NCBI GenBank assembly: GCA_963753905.1
Contig: CAVWDZ010000001.1
Span: 2,976,001-3,040,000, forward strand
Direction: 5' to 3'
Length of the DNA stretch: 64,000 bases
DNA from: Bog-756 sp963753905
GTDB taxonomy: Bacteria > Actinomycetota > Acidimicrobiia > Acidimicrobiales > RAAP-2
A model generated the notes under the pieces. The model ran no database searches. It was not told where the DNA came from and saw nothing but the letters and a program-made list of their open reading frames with translations. Both the position numbers and the translations under genes were made by a program. Positions 17,122 to 25,341 of this stretch are shown here, one piece after another (the first letter of the stretch is position 1; each line of letters opens with the position of its first letter).

Positions 17122-18218
17122 GCAGCCCGCTCCCGCGCGGCTTCGGGCGGGCGGCTTTGACCGCGAGCCGCGCCATGACCACGAACGGGCTGTGCCGCAC
17201 ACGCAGCGCACCACCCCTGGGAACCTTGGAGGAGGTCCGGTCTTGGCGATACCCCGGCCATCGCGCGGATCCCGGCCAGACAGCGGCGAGCGGCAGCCGC
17301 CAGCAGGACGGGGTCCACCGGATCGATATCGACCTCCCCGGTGCCCGTGTAGTAGGTGGCCACGACGAACGGGGGCGCCAGGCTGCGAAGGGTCTCGACC
17401 AGCGCGTAGAAGTGGAGGTCTGCGCGGTGCCCGAGCCGGCGGGTCCCCGACTTCACCTCCACGATCGCAACCGAGGCGGCGCGCTCACCGGGTCGACCGA
17501 GCGCGAGATCGACCCGCGCGGACAACGTGTGGCCGACAAGCGGCACGCGCAGGGTCTCCTGGGTGCGCGGCAACCAGGAGGGGTCAAACGCGGGCCACCG
17601 CTCGCGCAGGCCTTCGATCTGGCGCTCGACCTCGGCTCGCAGCTCGCCCCGCTCGGCGCGGGACAACTGCCCGATCCAGGCCACCAGGGGGATCTGGTAG
17701 TCGTCGACCGACAGCGCGTCGAGACCATCGACCAGGACGTCGCCGACCGTTCCGACGGTGACCAACTGACGGAAGAGCACGTCGACCAGCGCACCGCGGG
17801 CCAGGGCGAGCGAGGGGACCCGGTCCCCGAGGTCGGGGGCGCCCCGGTGGGCTTCGCAGGCCAGCGCACGGGTGACCCGGTCCTTGGTCACGACCAGCCC
17901 GGTTCCGTCGGTGCGAGGTCCGGCACCGCACGCGGCGGTCCCGGCGTCCGTGCCCAGACCCTCCTCGAGGAACGCCCGCAGTTCGGCCGCGAGCGCCGGC
18001 TCTCCGGTCGGCCGCGGCCGGCCGGTTGCCCGGAGCCGGTCGAGCAGCGCGGCACCGGCAAGCGGCCGCCACGCGGGGACCCACCGCGCAGGCGAGTGCC
18101 CCACCCGATCTGGACGAGGCGATCCACGACCACTCGGCGGTGCGGGAGCCGCCGACTGTCCACCACCACGTGTCCCCAGCGTCCGGGACTGCACTGGTTC
18201 GATGTCCACGCGGAGCAT
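17118..18218 (-). CDS. PD-(D/E)XK nuclease superfamily protein
   Basis: A 366-residue protein with a RecB-like nuclease core at about residues 240-310: an Asp in 'LSARVDLAL', then 'IVEVKSG', the D...ExK signature, then a helix with 'HFYALVETLR'. Near the C-terminus is 'GWCAACAAQ', reminiscent of the terminal Cys cluster of some RecB/Cas4-type proteins but with too few Cys for a confident Fe-S cluster. The start at 18218 (ATG) follows a gap shared with the divergent patatin gene. It is translationally coupled to the unknown protein at 16243-17121. A DNA repair or defence role is possible and not shown. Confidence 0.75.
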   Translation of the reverse strand: MLRVDIEPVQSRTLGTRGGGQSAAPAPPSGRGSPRPDRVGHSPARWVPAWRPLAGAALLDRLRATGRPRPTGEPALAAELRAFLEEGLGTDAGTAACGAGPRTDGTGLVVTKDRVTRALACEAHRGAPDLGDRVPSLALARGALVDVLFRQLVTVGTVGDVLVDGLDALSVDDYQIPLVAWIGQLSRAERGELRAEVERQIEGLRERWPAFDPSWLPRTQETLRVPLVGHTLSARVDLALGRPGERAASVAIVEVKSGTRRLGHRADLHFYALVETLRSLAPPFVVATYYTGTGEVDIDPVDPVLLAAAARRCLAGIRAMAGVSPRPDLLQGSQGWCAACAAQPVRGHGAARGQSRPPEAARERAA

Positions 18219-18321
18219 CCGGACAGTGTGATCCCCGGGTGTCACATCCCGGTTCGCACGAGAGCGCTCGCTGCATCCCCTCCGCAGAGGCCCTGACCAC
18301 GACCGATAGCCTTGCTGACCG

Positions 18322-19533
18322 ATGATGCTCGCGACCTCGACCGCCACGTTCGCCGTCGGGTTCGGGGTGTTCGTGGTGGCCTCGGTGGTGCTCGTCGTCC
18401 TCACCCTGCGGTTCGTCCTCAAGCGGGCAGCCGCTTCGCGAGCAGCGTGGCTCGGCGACGGCAACGACGGGCCCGGCTCCGGGGCGGAGGCGGAAGACGA
18501 CTCGGACGAGGAGGAGGACGAGGGGACGACGGCTCTGGTCCTCGGTGGCGGAGGCACCCGCGGGGCGGTCCAGGTCGGGATGCTCCAGGTGTTGGCCGAG
18601 CACGGCTTCGTCCCCGACCGCGTGTACGGCTCGTCGGTCGGAGCCGTCAACGGGGTGGCGTTCGCCGCGGACCCGACCCCTGAGGGGGTGGCCCGGATGA
18701 CCCGGATCTGGCAGGGCCTGAGCCGCGACGCCATCTACCCGCAGGGTCGCCTCCACGGCCCGTGGCGCTATCTCCAGCAGCGCGATTCGGTCTATGACAA
18801 CACCGGTCTGCGCGCGGTCATCGAGGAGGGATTCGCCTGCGAACGGCTCGAGGATGCTGCGGTCCCGGTGGAGGTGGTGGCCACCTCGCTGACCGACGGG
18901 CGGGAGCGGTGGTTCACCCACGGTTCGGCGATCGAGGCGGTGTTGGCCTCCACCGCGATGCCCGCCATCTACCCACCGGTCGAGATCGACGGCGAGCGGT
19001 TCATCGATGGCGGTGTGGTCGACAACGTCCCGATCAGGCGGGCCATCGAGGCCGGCGCATCGCGGATCGTCGTGCTGCTCTGCGCTCCCCCGACCTTCAC
19101 CCCCGCCCAGCCCAAGCGGCCGGCCGAAGCCATCCTCAACGCCCTACTGATCGCCATCCACTCGCGTTTCCCCAGGGACATGGCCGAAATACCCGCCGGG
19201 GTCGAGGTCATCCTGTGCGTCGGTCCGGAGAGCACCACCCGGGACTTCGACGACTTCTCCACGACCGAGCAGTTCATCACCCAGGGTCGGGAGGAGGCCT
19301 CCGAGGTGGTCAGGCGCTACGGGCTCGGCACGATCCCCTATCCGAGCACGCCTCGCCCGGTGCCCGCGGTTCGGCCCGAGGTCGCCGCGGTCCGGGACGA
19401 TCGAACGACTGCACCCGAGCACGGTGTCCGAGACGGCGGCACCGTTCAGTCCGGCGGCGGTCCGTCCAGCGGCGCGACATCGCCCGACCCGGCGGTCGTG
19501 GCCCCCTTCAGCCAGCCCGAGCCCCGCTCGTAG
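18322..19533 (+). CDS. Patatin-like phospholipase with N-terminal membrane anchor
   Basis: A 403-residue protein with one N-terminal helix (about residues 9-33), an acidic linker (Asp/Glu run at about 58-68), and a patatin domain. The oxyanion loop is 'GGGGTRGAVQVG', the nucleophile Ser is in 'GSSVG' (GxSxG) and the catalytic Asp is in 'DGG'. Patatin enzymes hydrolyse lipid acyl esters using the Ser-Asp dyad. The C-terminal 60 residues are low complexity. The 3' end overlaps the end of the convergent acyltransferase gene by 88 bases. Confidence 0.9.
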   Translation: MMLATSTATFAVGFGVFVVASVVLVVLTLRFVLKRAAASRAAWLGDGNDGPGSGAEAEDDSDEEEDEGTTALVLGGGGTRGAVQVGMLQVLAEHGFVPDRVYGSSVGAVNGVAFAADPTPEGVARMTRIWQGLSRDAIYPQGRLHGPWRYLQQRDSVYDNTGLRAVIEEGFACERLEDAAVPVEVVATSLTDGRERWFTHGSAIEAVLASTAMPAIYPPVEIDGERFIDGGVVDNVPIRRAIEAGASRIVVLLCAPPTFTPAQPKRPAEAILNALLIAIHSRFPRDMAEIPAGVEVILCVGPESTTRDFDDFSTTEQFITQGREEASEVVRRYGLGTIPYPSTPRPVPAVRPEVAAVRDDRTTAPEHGVRDGGTVQSGGGPSSGATSPDPAVVAPFSQPEPRS

Positions 19534-20252
19534 CGACGCACGATCCTGGCCGGGACGCCTGCGATCACGCAGAAGTCGGGGAAGGTACCCCGCACGACCG
19601 CGCCCGCGCCGACCACCACGTTGCGACCCAGCACGGTGCCGGGGAGGATCACCACCCCGGCACCCAGCCAACAGCCGGTGCCGATGATGACCGGGACGTC
19701 GTTGGGCCACTGGGTATGGACGACCTCGGCGGTGTCCTCGTAGCCGTGGTTCTGGTCGGTGATGTAGATGTGGGGACCGGTGTGCACGTCGTCGCCGATC
19801 TCGATCTGGAAGTGGCCCACGATGTGGCTCCCACGCCCGATCATGCACCGATCGCCGATGCGCACGACCGGGTCGGTCACCATGTGCTGGCCGGGAACCA
19901 TGCCCGCCGACAGGCTCACATACGGTCCGATGAGGGTGTCGCGTCCGATGCTGATCCAACGCTCCCCGAACACGGCTCCCACGGGGAAGGCGAGGCACGT
20001 TCCCTCGCCGAAGGCACCGAACCGCCGGGCCCGGTGGTCGCCAGGTCCGGTGGCGCCGTGGCGGGCGATCCAGTCCCACCCGACCTGTATGGCTGCGTTG
20101 AGGAAACGATGGCCCAGGCGGCCGATATCTCCGCGGCCGACGCTCGTGGGAGGTGGTCGAGCAGGCACCACGCTCAGTCCGGGAGGCTGGCCGTCGTCGG
20201 CCGACCCGGCGTCGGGGCTCCGCGGGGAGGGTTCGGGGCGGGGTGCGCTCAC
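19446..20252 (-). CDS. Acyltransferase with left-handed beta-helix (hexapeptide repeats)
   Basis: A 268-residue protein of the WbbJ/LacA-like hexapeptide acyltransferase group. The repeats run from about residue 85 to 230 ('IGRDTLIGPYVSL', 'IGDRCMIGRGSHI', 'IGDDVHTGPHIYI', 'IGTGCWLGAGVVI', 'LGRNVVVGAGAVV'). The likely catalytic His lies in 'DQNHGYED', and the end 'VIAGVPARIV' is typical. It probably transfers an acetyl or other acyl group to a sugar or lipid. The chosen GTG at 20252 gives a disordered N-terminus of about 40 residues. The C-terminus extends past the helix and overlaps the patatin gene end on the other strand. Confidence 0.85.
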   Translation of the reverse strand: MSAPRPEPSPRSPDAGSADDGQPPGLSVVPARPPPTSVGRGDIGRLGHRFLNAAIQVGWDWIARHGATGPGDHRARRFGAFGEGTCLAFPVGAVFGERWISIGRDTLIGPYVSLSAGMVPGQHMVTDPVVRIGDRCMIGRGSHIVGHFQIEIGDDVHTGPHIYITDQNHGYEDTAEVVHTQWPNDVPVIIGTGCWLGAGVVILPGTVLGRNVVVGAGAVVRGTFPDFCVIAGVPARIVRRYERGSGWLKGATTAGSGDVAPLDGPPPD

Positions 20253-20410
20253 CCCGCGACGGTATCCGACCCTCCGAGCGCTCGGCGATCCTGGCGATCT
20301 TGGCTGTTGCGGTGCTACCCGCTCGGACGGCCCGAGCGCCGGGAACAGAGACCCGTACCATGACGCCGTGCCCCGAATGCCGGTCGAGACCGAGATCCCC
20401 GGACCGCACG

Positions 20411-21220
20411 ATGACTGAGCTGGACGACGGCGCGAGCGACGCCGACGAGGTGCTCCGGGACAGGACCCGCCTCGGCCGCTCCGGCTTCTCCACCGGGTCG
20501 GACCTCTATGAACGCACCCGACCCGGTTATTCGGACGAATCGGTGGCCCACCTGGTCGCGGCCATCGGCATCTCGCCCGGTCGACAGGTCCTCGATGTTG
20601 CCGCCGGCACCGGGAAGCTGACCCGTGCGCTGACCGCAACCGGTGCGACCTGTTTCGCAGCCGAGCCGTCCGCGTCGATGCGCGAGGTCTTCGCCACGAC
20701 CGTTCCCGGGGTGCCGATGGTCGCATCCACGGCCGAGCACCTGCCGTTCACCGGCGGCACGATGGACGCGATCGTGGTGGCCCAGGCCTTCCACTGGTTC
20801 GACGCCCCGGTGGCCCTGGCCGAGTTCGCCCGGGTCCTCCGACCGGGTGGTGGCTTGGCGCTCGTCTGGAACGAACGCGACGAGTCGGACCCGATGGTCG
20901 CGGAGCTCGTCCGCATCTCCAGGTGGGATACCCACCAGCCCTACCCGGTGGGTCGGGACTTCGGGGAGGCCATCGATGCCAGCGGTCGGTTCGGACCCGT
21001 TGTCAGGATCCGCTTCCGGTTCATCCAGGCGCTGGACCGGAGAGCTTTCGTCGACCAGATCGCAACCCGGAGCTACGTCGCCGTCCTGCCCGAGGGCCGG
21101 CGCCGCGCTCTCCTGGACGAGGTGGCCGGGTTCGCGGCGACGCTGGAGGAGCCGATCGAGCTGCCCTACATCGCCGACACGTTCTGCACGCGGTCCCTCG
21201 TCGGGGGCGGGACGACCTGA
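20411..21220 (+). CDS. Class I SAM-dependent methyltransferase
   Basis: A 269-residue protein with the SAM-binding motif I 'VLDVAAGTGKLT' at about residue 56, motif II near 'CFAAEPSASM', and the UbiE/Methyltransf_11 type segment 'AEHLPFTGGTMDAIVVAQAFHWF'. The 'FHWF' form is typical of the subgroup whose substrates are mostly unknown. Two ATG codons fit (20360 and 20411). I chose 20411 because it places the conserved fold closer to the N-terminus, though neither has a strong Shine-Dalgarno. A separate gene follows. Confidence 0.85.
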   Translation: MTELDDGASDADEVLRDRTRLGRSGFSTGSDLYERTRPGYSDESVAHLVAAIGISPGRQVLDVAAGTGKLTRALTATGATCFAAEPSASMREVFATTVPGVPMVASTAEHLPFTGGTMDAIVVAQAFHWFDAPVALAEFARVLRPGGGLALVWNERDESDPMVAELVRISRWDTHQPYPVGRDFGEAIDASGRFGPVVRIRFRFIQALDRRAFVDQIATRSYVAVLPEGRRRALLDEVAGFAATLEEPIELPYIADTFCTRSLVGGGTT

Positions 21221-21346
21221 CCGGCGGCCGCTGTCGCGTCCATCGGCTTGCCGTAGGCAGTCCGCACGGTGCAGCCTCTCCGAGAGGGACCGGGTTCGCC
21301 ACGACCGCGCGGCGACCGATCACGACCCTGCGGAGGATGCTCACCG

Positions 21347-21712
21347 ATGATCAGATTGACCTGCCTGCTGAAGCGCAAGGAGGGGCTCACCCCTGCCGAG
21401 TTCCAGGCTTACTGGAAGGACCACCACGGTCCGCTGGTCGCCTCGAGCAGATCCGGGGCCCACGTCATCCGCTACGAGCAGCACCCGAGGCCGCTCGACG
21501 ACTACCGGAGCGATGAGGACCGGTCCGGCTACGACGGAGTGACCGTCCAGTGGTTCCGTTCGATGCAGGACTACAACGACCACATGGGGGAGGACGACTT
21601 CCCGGCGGTGCTCGAGGACACCGCCAAATTTCTCGACACCGACCGCCTCGAGTTCGTCCTGACCGAAGAGCCACGGATCGTCATGGACGGCGTCGTCGAC
21701 CGGAGCGCCTGA
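21347..21712 (+). CDS. EthD-domain protein
   Basis: A 121-residue protein of the EthD / dimeric alpha-beta barrel family. It starts 'MIRLTCLLKRKEGLTPAEFQAYW', which is the typical opening, and has the 'HHGPL' motif at about residue 26. EthD proteins are small helpers or isomerases near P450s and ring- or ether-degrading genes. A GGAGG lies 10 bases before the ATG. A P450 gene follows after about 120 bases with its own promoter, so shared pathway use is plausible. Confidence 0.85.
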   Translation: MIRLTCLLKRKEGLTPAEFQAYWKDHHGPLVASSRSGAHVIRYEQHPRPLDDYRSDEDRSGYDGVTVQWFRSMQDYNDHMGEDDFPAVLEDTAKFLDTDRLEFVLTEEPRIVMDGVVDRSA

Positions 21713-21753
21713 CCGACGGGACCAGCCCACGCACCCTCTGCGCGCGCAGATCG

Positions 21754-21783
21754 TTGACAATCCCGACTGCCCGGACATAGGAT
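21754..21783 (+). promoter_or_regulatory. Sigma-A-type promoter of the P450-TetR operon
   Basis: TTGACA at 21754-21759, an 18-base spacer, then TAGGAT at 21778-21783. The -35 matches the consensus fully and the -10 in four of six positions. Transcription would begin near 21790, which favours the P450 start at 21831 over the earlier GTG at 21801. Confidence 0.75.
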
Positions 21784-21792
21784 CCACGGGAT

Positions 21793-21807
21793 CGGACAAT
21801 GTGTCCG
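21793..21807. promoter_or_regulatory. Palindromic operator CGGACA-ATG-TGTCCG
   Basis: A perfect 6-base inverted repeat with a 3-base centre, placed at the predicted transcription start of the P450 gene. A further half site CGGACA lies at 21772-21777 inside the promoter. The natural ligand is the TetR-type protein encoded at the end of the same operon, giving autoregulation; this is inferred. Confidence 0.65.
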
Positions 21808-21830
21808 ACTATTGGGAAGGGGCGTCCGAC

Positions 21831-23084
21831 GTGAGCCAGACCGAGCTGGACATCAGCGGGATCCAATTCAGCGATATCAACCTGTTGGACTCCAAGTTGT
21901 TCTCGGAACGCGTCCCGCACGAGTGGTTCGCCTTCCTCCGCCAGAACGCGCCGGTCTGGTGGCACGAGGAACCGGACGGTCCCGGGTTCTGGGCAGTGAC
22001 CAAGCTGGCCGACTGCACCACGGTGAACCGCGACTACGAGCACTTCTCGTCGGCCAACCAGGCCACCTACCTCTGGGACCTGGCCGAAGACGACCTTGCC
22101 CAGCAGCAGCTGATCATGCTCAACATGGACCCGCCGCTCCACACCCGGTATCGCCGTCTGGTCAACAAGGGATTCACCCCCCGCATGATCAATCAGCTCC
22201 ACGAGCGAATCCATGCCGCGACCGACGACATCATCGACTCGGTCATCGAGCACGGCAAGGCTGACTTCGTCACCCAGATCGCGGCCGAGCTCCCGCTCGT
22301 CGTGATCGCCGAGCTCCTCGGAGTACCCAACGAGGACCGCCACCGGATGTTCGACTGGTCCAATCGGATGATCGGGAGCGAGGACCCCGAGTACCAGACT
22401 GCCGGGGAGGTAGCCCAGCAGGCATCCATGGAGCTGTACGCCTACGCGTCCGAGCTCTTCGCGAAGAAGCGGGTCGACCCCCACGACGATCTGATGAGCG
22501 TGCTGACCCAGGTCGAGATCGAGGGCGAGCAGCTCTCCTCGCTCGAGCTGGAGCTGTTCTTCCTCCTCCTCACGGTGGCCGGAAACGAGACGACCCGCAA
22601 TCTCATCTCCGGCGCGATGGCCACGTTCTTCGAGCACCCCGACCAGTGGGATCTGTTGCGCAAGGACCGCTCGCTCCTGCCGGGCGCCGTCGAGGAGATG
22701 CTGCGCTGGGTCACGCCGGTGATGAACTTCCGCCGGCAGACCACGTCAGCCTTCGAGCTCGGCGGCCAGCAGATCGAGCCCGATTCCAAGGTGGTGTTCT
22801 TCCACATCTCGGCCAACCGGGACGAGACGGTGTTCACCGACCCGCAGACATTCGACATCACCCGCAACCCCAACCCGCACATGGCCTTCGGTGCCGGAGG
22901 CCCCCACTTCTGCCTCGGTGCCAACCTGGCCCGCATGGAGATCCGGGTCATGTTCGAGCACATCCTCGACCGGATGCCCGAACTGGAGCCGGACGGGGAG
23001 GTGGAGCGCCTCCAGTCGGCCTTCATCAGTGGGGTGAAGCACATCCCGATCCGCTTCCCCGCCGGTCCACGCGTCGCCGGGTAG
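21831..23084 (+). CDS. Cytochrome P450
   Basis: A 417-residue bacterial P450. It has the I-helix oxygen-binding motif 'VAGNETTRN', the K-helix ExxR in 'EEMLR', and the haem-Cys loop 'FGAGGPHFCLGANLAR'. It resembles the actinobacterial CYP124/125/142 type enzymes that hydroxylate sterol side chains, branched lipids or alkanes, but the substrate is not defined. The GTG at 21831 is preferred: AAGGGG lies 8 bases upstream, while the alternative GTG at 21801 falls inside the operator and close to the predicted transcript start. Electron partners (ferredoxin, reductase) are not adjacent. The TetR gene begins directly after the stop. Confidence 0.9.
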   Translation: MSQTELDISGIQFSDINLLDSKLFSERVPHEWFAFLRQNAPVWWHEEPDGPGFWAVTKLADCTTVNRDYEHFSSANQATYLWDLAEDDLAQQQLIMLNMDPPLHTRYRRLVNKGFTPRMINQLHERIHAATDDIIDSVIEHGKADFVTQIAAELPLVVIAELLGVPNEDRHRMFDWSNRMIGSEDPEYQTAGEVAQQASMELYAYASELFAKKRVDPHDDLMSVLTQVEIEGEQLSSLELELFFLLLTVAGNETTRNLISGAMATFFEHPDQWDLLRKDRSLLPGAVEEMLRWVTPVMNFRRQTTSAFELGGQQIEPDSKVVFFHISANRDETVFTDPQTFDITRNPNPHMAFGAGGPHFCLGANLARMEIRVMFEHILDRMPELEPDGEVERLQSAFISGVKHIPIRFPAGPRVAG

Positions 23085-23705
23085 ATGGCCACCCGCAAGA
23101 CCTCCCAGGATCTCAAGGAGGTCATCCGGGACTTCCGCCGAGACCAGGTCATCGATGTGGCCCGCCGACTCTTCGGCGAGCGGGGCACGACCGACGTGTC
23201 GATGGATGAGATCGCGTCGGAGGCGGGGGTGGCCCGATCCACGGTCTACGTCTACTTCGCCAACCGGGACGAACTCCTGCGTGCATGCCTCAAACGCATG
23301 CACACCCAGCTCCAGGAGGCGGTCGCCATCACCTGGGAGGAAGACGCGAGGCCTGCCCACCGCCTCGAGCTCCTCGTCCAGGAGATGCTGGCACGGATCG
23401 ACGAGAACCCGGCGTTCTTCCGGCTTGCCCTGGTCACCCAGGGGACGCCGGCACAGGGAGCCGAGGCCGTCGGAGCCGAGCTCGCCCTGATCAGCCTCGA
23501 CATCGCCCGCCTCATCCGCGACGTGTACGAGGACGGCGTGGCGGCCGGCGACTTCAGACCCATGGACCCGGATCTGGCGACCAACCTCATCGGGCAGCAG
23601 CTCTACGGCGCGATCGCGGTCCGGGCCGAAGAGCCGATCCCGGAGCCCGGGGATCAGGTCTCAGCTGCGGTGGTCCAGTTCATCCTCCACGGACTGTCGA
23701 CCTGA
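23085..23705 (+). CDS. TetR-family transcriptional regulator of the P450 operon
   Basis: A 206-residue protein with an N-terminal TetR DNA-binding domain (helix-turn-helix at about residues 42-62: 'SMDEIASEAGVARSTVYVYF') and a helical ligand-binding domain. Its ATG follows the P450 TAG with no gap, so it is co-transcribed. It is likely to bind the palindrome at 21793-21807 and to release it in the presence of a P450 substrate or product. Confidence 0.87.
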   Translation: MATRKTSQDLKEVIRDFRRDQVIDVARRLFGERGTTDVSMDEIASEAGVARSTVYVYFANRDELLRACLKRMHTQLQEAVAITWEEDARPAHRLELLVQEMLARIDENPAFFRLALVTQGTPAQGAEAVGAELALISLDIARLIRDVYEDGVAAGDFRPMDPDLATNLIGQQLYGAIAVRAEEPIPEPGDQVSAAVVQFILHGLST

Positions 23706-23716
23706 GCGACACCGCT

Positions 23717-23788
23717 GCGCCACCGGCCTGTCGGCTAACCGCGCCACCGGCCTAGGAGCCAACCGCGCCACCGGCCTGGCGGCCGACC
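23717..23788. repeat. Three tandem copies of a 24-base repeat
   Basis: Units at 23717-23740, 23741-23764 and 23765-23788 share GCGCCACCGGCCT followed by an 11-base variable half ending in (A/G)ACC. They fill the gap between the convergent TetR and MoaD genes. The unit length is divisible by three, but no start or terminal extension of either neighbour includes them. A role in termination or as a protein site is not evident. Confidence 0.85.
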
Positions 23789-23794
23789 GAGGGA

Positions 23795-24067
23795 TCAGCC
23801 CCCGGCGACAGCAGGAACGATCGAGACGGTCTGGCCGACCGACACCGGGGTCGCGAGTCCGTCGAGGAACCGCACGTCCTCCTCGTCGAGGAAGACGTTG
23901 ACGAAGCGGCGCAGGCCGCCCTCCCCGTCGAAGAGCCGCTCGCCGAAACCGGCATGGGCAGCATCGAGCCCCTTCAGGACCTCTCCCACGGTCGATCCCT
24001 CGACGCCCACCTCGCCGGCTCCGCCGGTGAGCGTGCGGAGCTGTGCTGGGATGCGGACCGTGATCAT
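23795..24067 (-). CDS. MoaD/ThiS-family sulfur carrier protein
   Basis: A 90-residue ubiquitin-like protein ending in Gly-Gly, the residues that are adenylated and thiocarboxylated in this family. The ATG overlaps the stop of threonine synthase (ATGA), so the two are translated together. Pairing of a MoaD/ThiS-like carrier with a PLP enzyme resembles the CysO-CysM arrangement in mycobacteria. However, the partner here looks like threonine synthase and no Mec-type protease is adjacent. It may serve molybdopterin, thiamine or amino-acid sulfur transfer. Confidence 0.85.
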   Translation of the reverse strand: MITVRIPAQLRTLTGGAGEVGVEGSTVGEVLKGLDAAHAGFGERLFDGEGGLRRFVNVFLDEEDVRFLDGLATPVSVGQTVSIVPAVAGG

Positions 24068-25335
24068 GCGGCACTCCTCGGGGACGTGGTGGAGGTGGGG
24101 GTGGACCCTGCCGCCATGGCTTGGGCAAACGACTCGAGGGTGGGGGCGATGGTCGCGGTCGGACCGACGGTGCCGGACAGGGCCTCGACCGTCTTGAGCC
24201 CGTGGCCGGTGACCATGGCCACCACCCGTTCGTCGGGACGGACCACACCTTGTGCGGCCAACTTGGCGAGGGTGGCGATCGTCACGCCCCCGGCGGTCTC
24301 GGCGAAGATCCCCTCGGTCCGGGCCAGCAGCCGGATCCCGTCGAGCACCTCGGCATCGGACACGGCCGCGCACGACCCGCCGGACTTCCGGATTGCGTCG
24401 AGCGCGTACCAGCCGTCGGCCGGATTCCCGATGGCCAACGACTTTGCGATGGTCTTGGGCTTGACCGGACGAATGGCGTCGGTTCCCTCGGCGAACGCGG
24501 TGGCCACCGGTGCACAACCCTCCGCCTGAGCACCCGACACCCGCACCGCGGGCTCCTCGTCGAGCAACCCGACCGTGAACAGCTCGGCAAACCCCTTCGC
24601 CACCTTGGTCAGCTGACTGCCCGACCCGATCGGGACCACCACGTGGTCGGGCGCCTGCCAGCCGAGTTGCTCGGCAACCTCGAAGGCCAGGGTCTTCGAG
24701 CCTTCGGCGTAGTAGGTGCGGACGTTGACGTTGACGAACGCCCACGATGGCTGCTCGCTGGTGAGCTCGGCGCAGAGCCGATTGACGTCGTCGTAGCTTC
24801 CCTCGACGGCGAAGACCCGTCCGCCGTACACCGAGGTCATGGTCACCTTGGCCTGCTCGAGATCGTGGGGGATCAGCACCACCGAGTCCATACCGGCCCG
24901 CGCCGCATGGGCGGCCACCGAGTTGGCCAGGTTCCCGGTCGAGGCACACGCCGCGATCTTGAAGCCGAGCTGGCGCGCCTTGGTCAGGGCGACCGAGACC
25001 ACCCGGTCCTTGAACGAGCCGGTCGGATTTGCCGTGTCGTCCTTGATCCAGAGCTCCCCGAGGCCCAGCTCGGCCGCCAGGCGGTCGGCCCGGATCAGCG
25101 GGGTGAACCCGGCGCCGAGGTCGACCGGGGCGGCATCGGATACCGGCAGCAGGTCGGCGTAGCGCCAGATCGAGCGAGGACCTGCCTCGATCCTCTCGCG
25201 ACTGATCGAAGCGGCCACCCGTTCGTAGTCGTAGGTCACCTCGAGTGGCCCGAAGCAGAAGTCGCAGACGTGCAACGCCTCGACAGGGTAGGTGCGGCCG
25301 CATTCACGACAGCGAAGACCGGATACAAAGTCCAC
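24064..25335 (-). CDS. thrC: Threonine synthase
   Basis: A 423-residue PLP enzyme that converts O-phosphohomoserine to threonine. An N-terminal zinc-ribbon-like Cys set (CREC and CDFC) precedes the fold-type-II core. The PLP Lys is in 'NPTGSFKDR' and the phosphate loop is 'PIGSGSQL'. I chose GTG 25335: a GAGGAG lies 6 bases upstream, and the preceding 112 bases form a SAM riboswitch, so the frame's extension to 25392 is leader, not protein. It is coupled to the MoaD-like gene. The 20 C-terminal residues are low complexity. Confidence 0.88.
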   Translation of the reverse strand: MDFVSGLRCRECGRTYPVEALHVCDFCFGPLEVTYDYERVAASISRERIEAGPRSIWRYADLLPVSDAAPVDLGAGFTPLIRADRLAAELGLGELWIKDDTANPTGSFKDRVVSVALTKARQLGFKIAACASTGNLANSVAAHAARAGMDSVVLIPHDLEQAKVTMTSVYGGRVFAVEGSYDDVNRLCAELTSEQPSWAFVNVNVRTYYAEGSKTLAFEVAEQLGWQAPDHVVVPIGSGSQLTKVAKGFAELFTVGLLDEEPAVRVSGAQAEGCAPVATAFAEGTDAIRPVKPKTIAKSLAIGNPADGWYALDAIRKSGGSCAAVSDAEVLDGIRLLARTEGIFAETAGGVTIATLAKLAAQGVVRPDERVVAMVTGHGLKTVEALSGTVGPTATIAPTLESFAQAMAAGSTPTSTTSPRSAA

Positions 25336-25341
25336 GTCGAG

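Noticed and set aside
17118..18218. PD-(D/E)XK protein considered as Cas4
   Set aside because: It lacks the four Cys of the Cas4 iron-sulfur cluster, and there is no CRISPR array or cas gene.
13478..23705. A single sterol-degradation cluster
   Set aside because: The genes are of suitable types, but strands and gaps do not form one operon and no ring-cleavage or side-chain marker genes are present.
23717..23788. Tandem repeats considered as a CRISPR array
   Set aside because: Units are only 24 bases with no spacers between them, and no cas genes are near.
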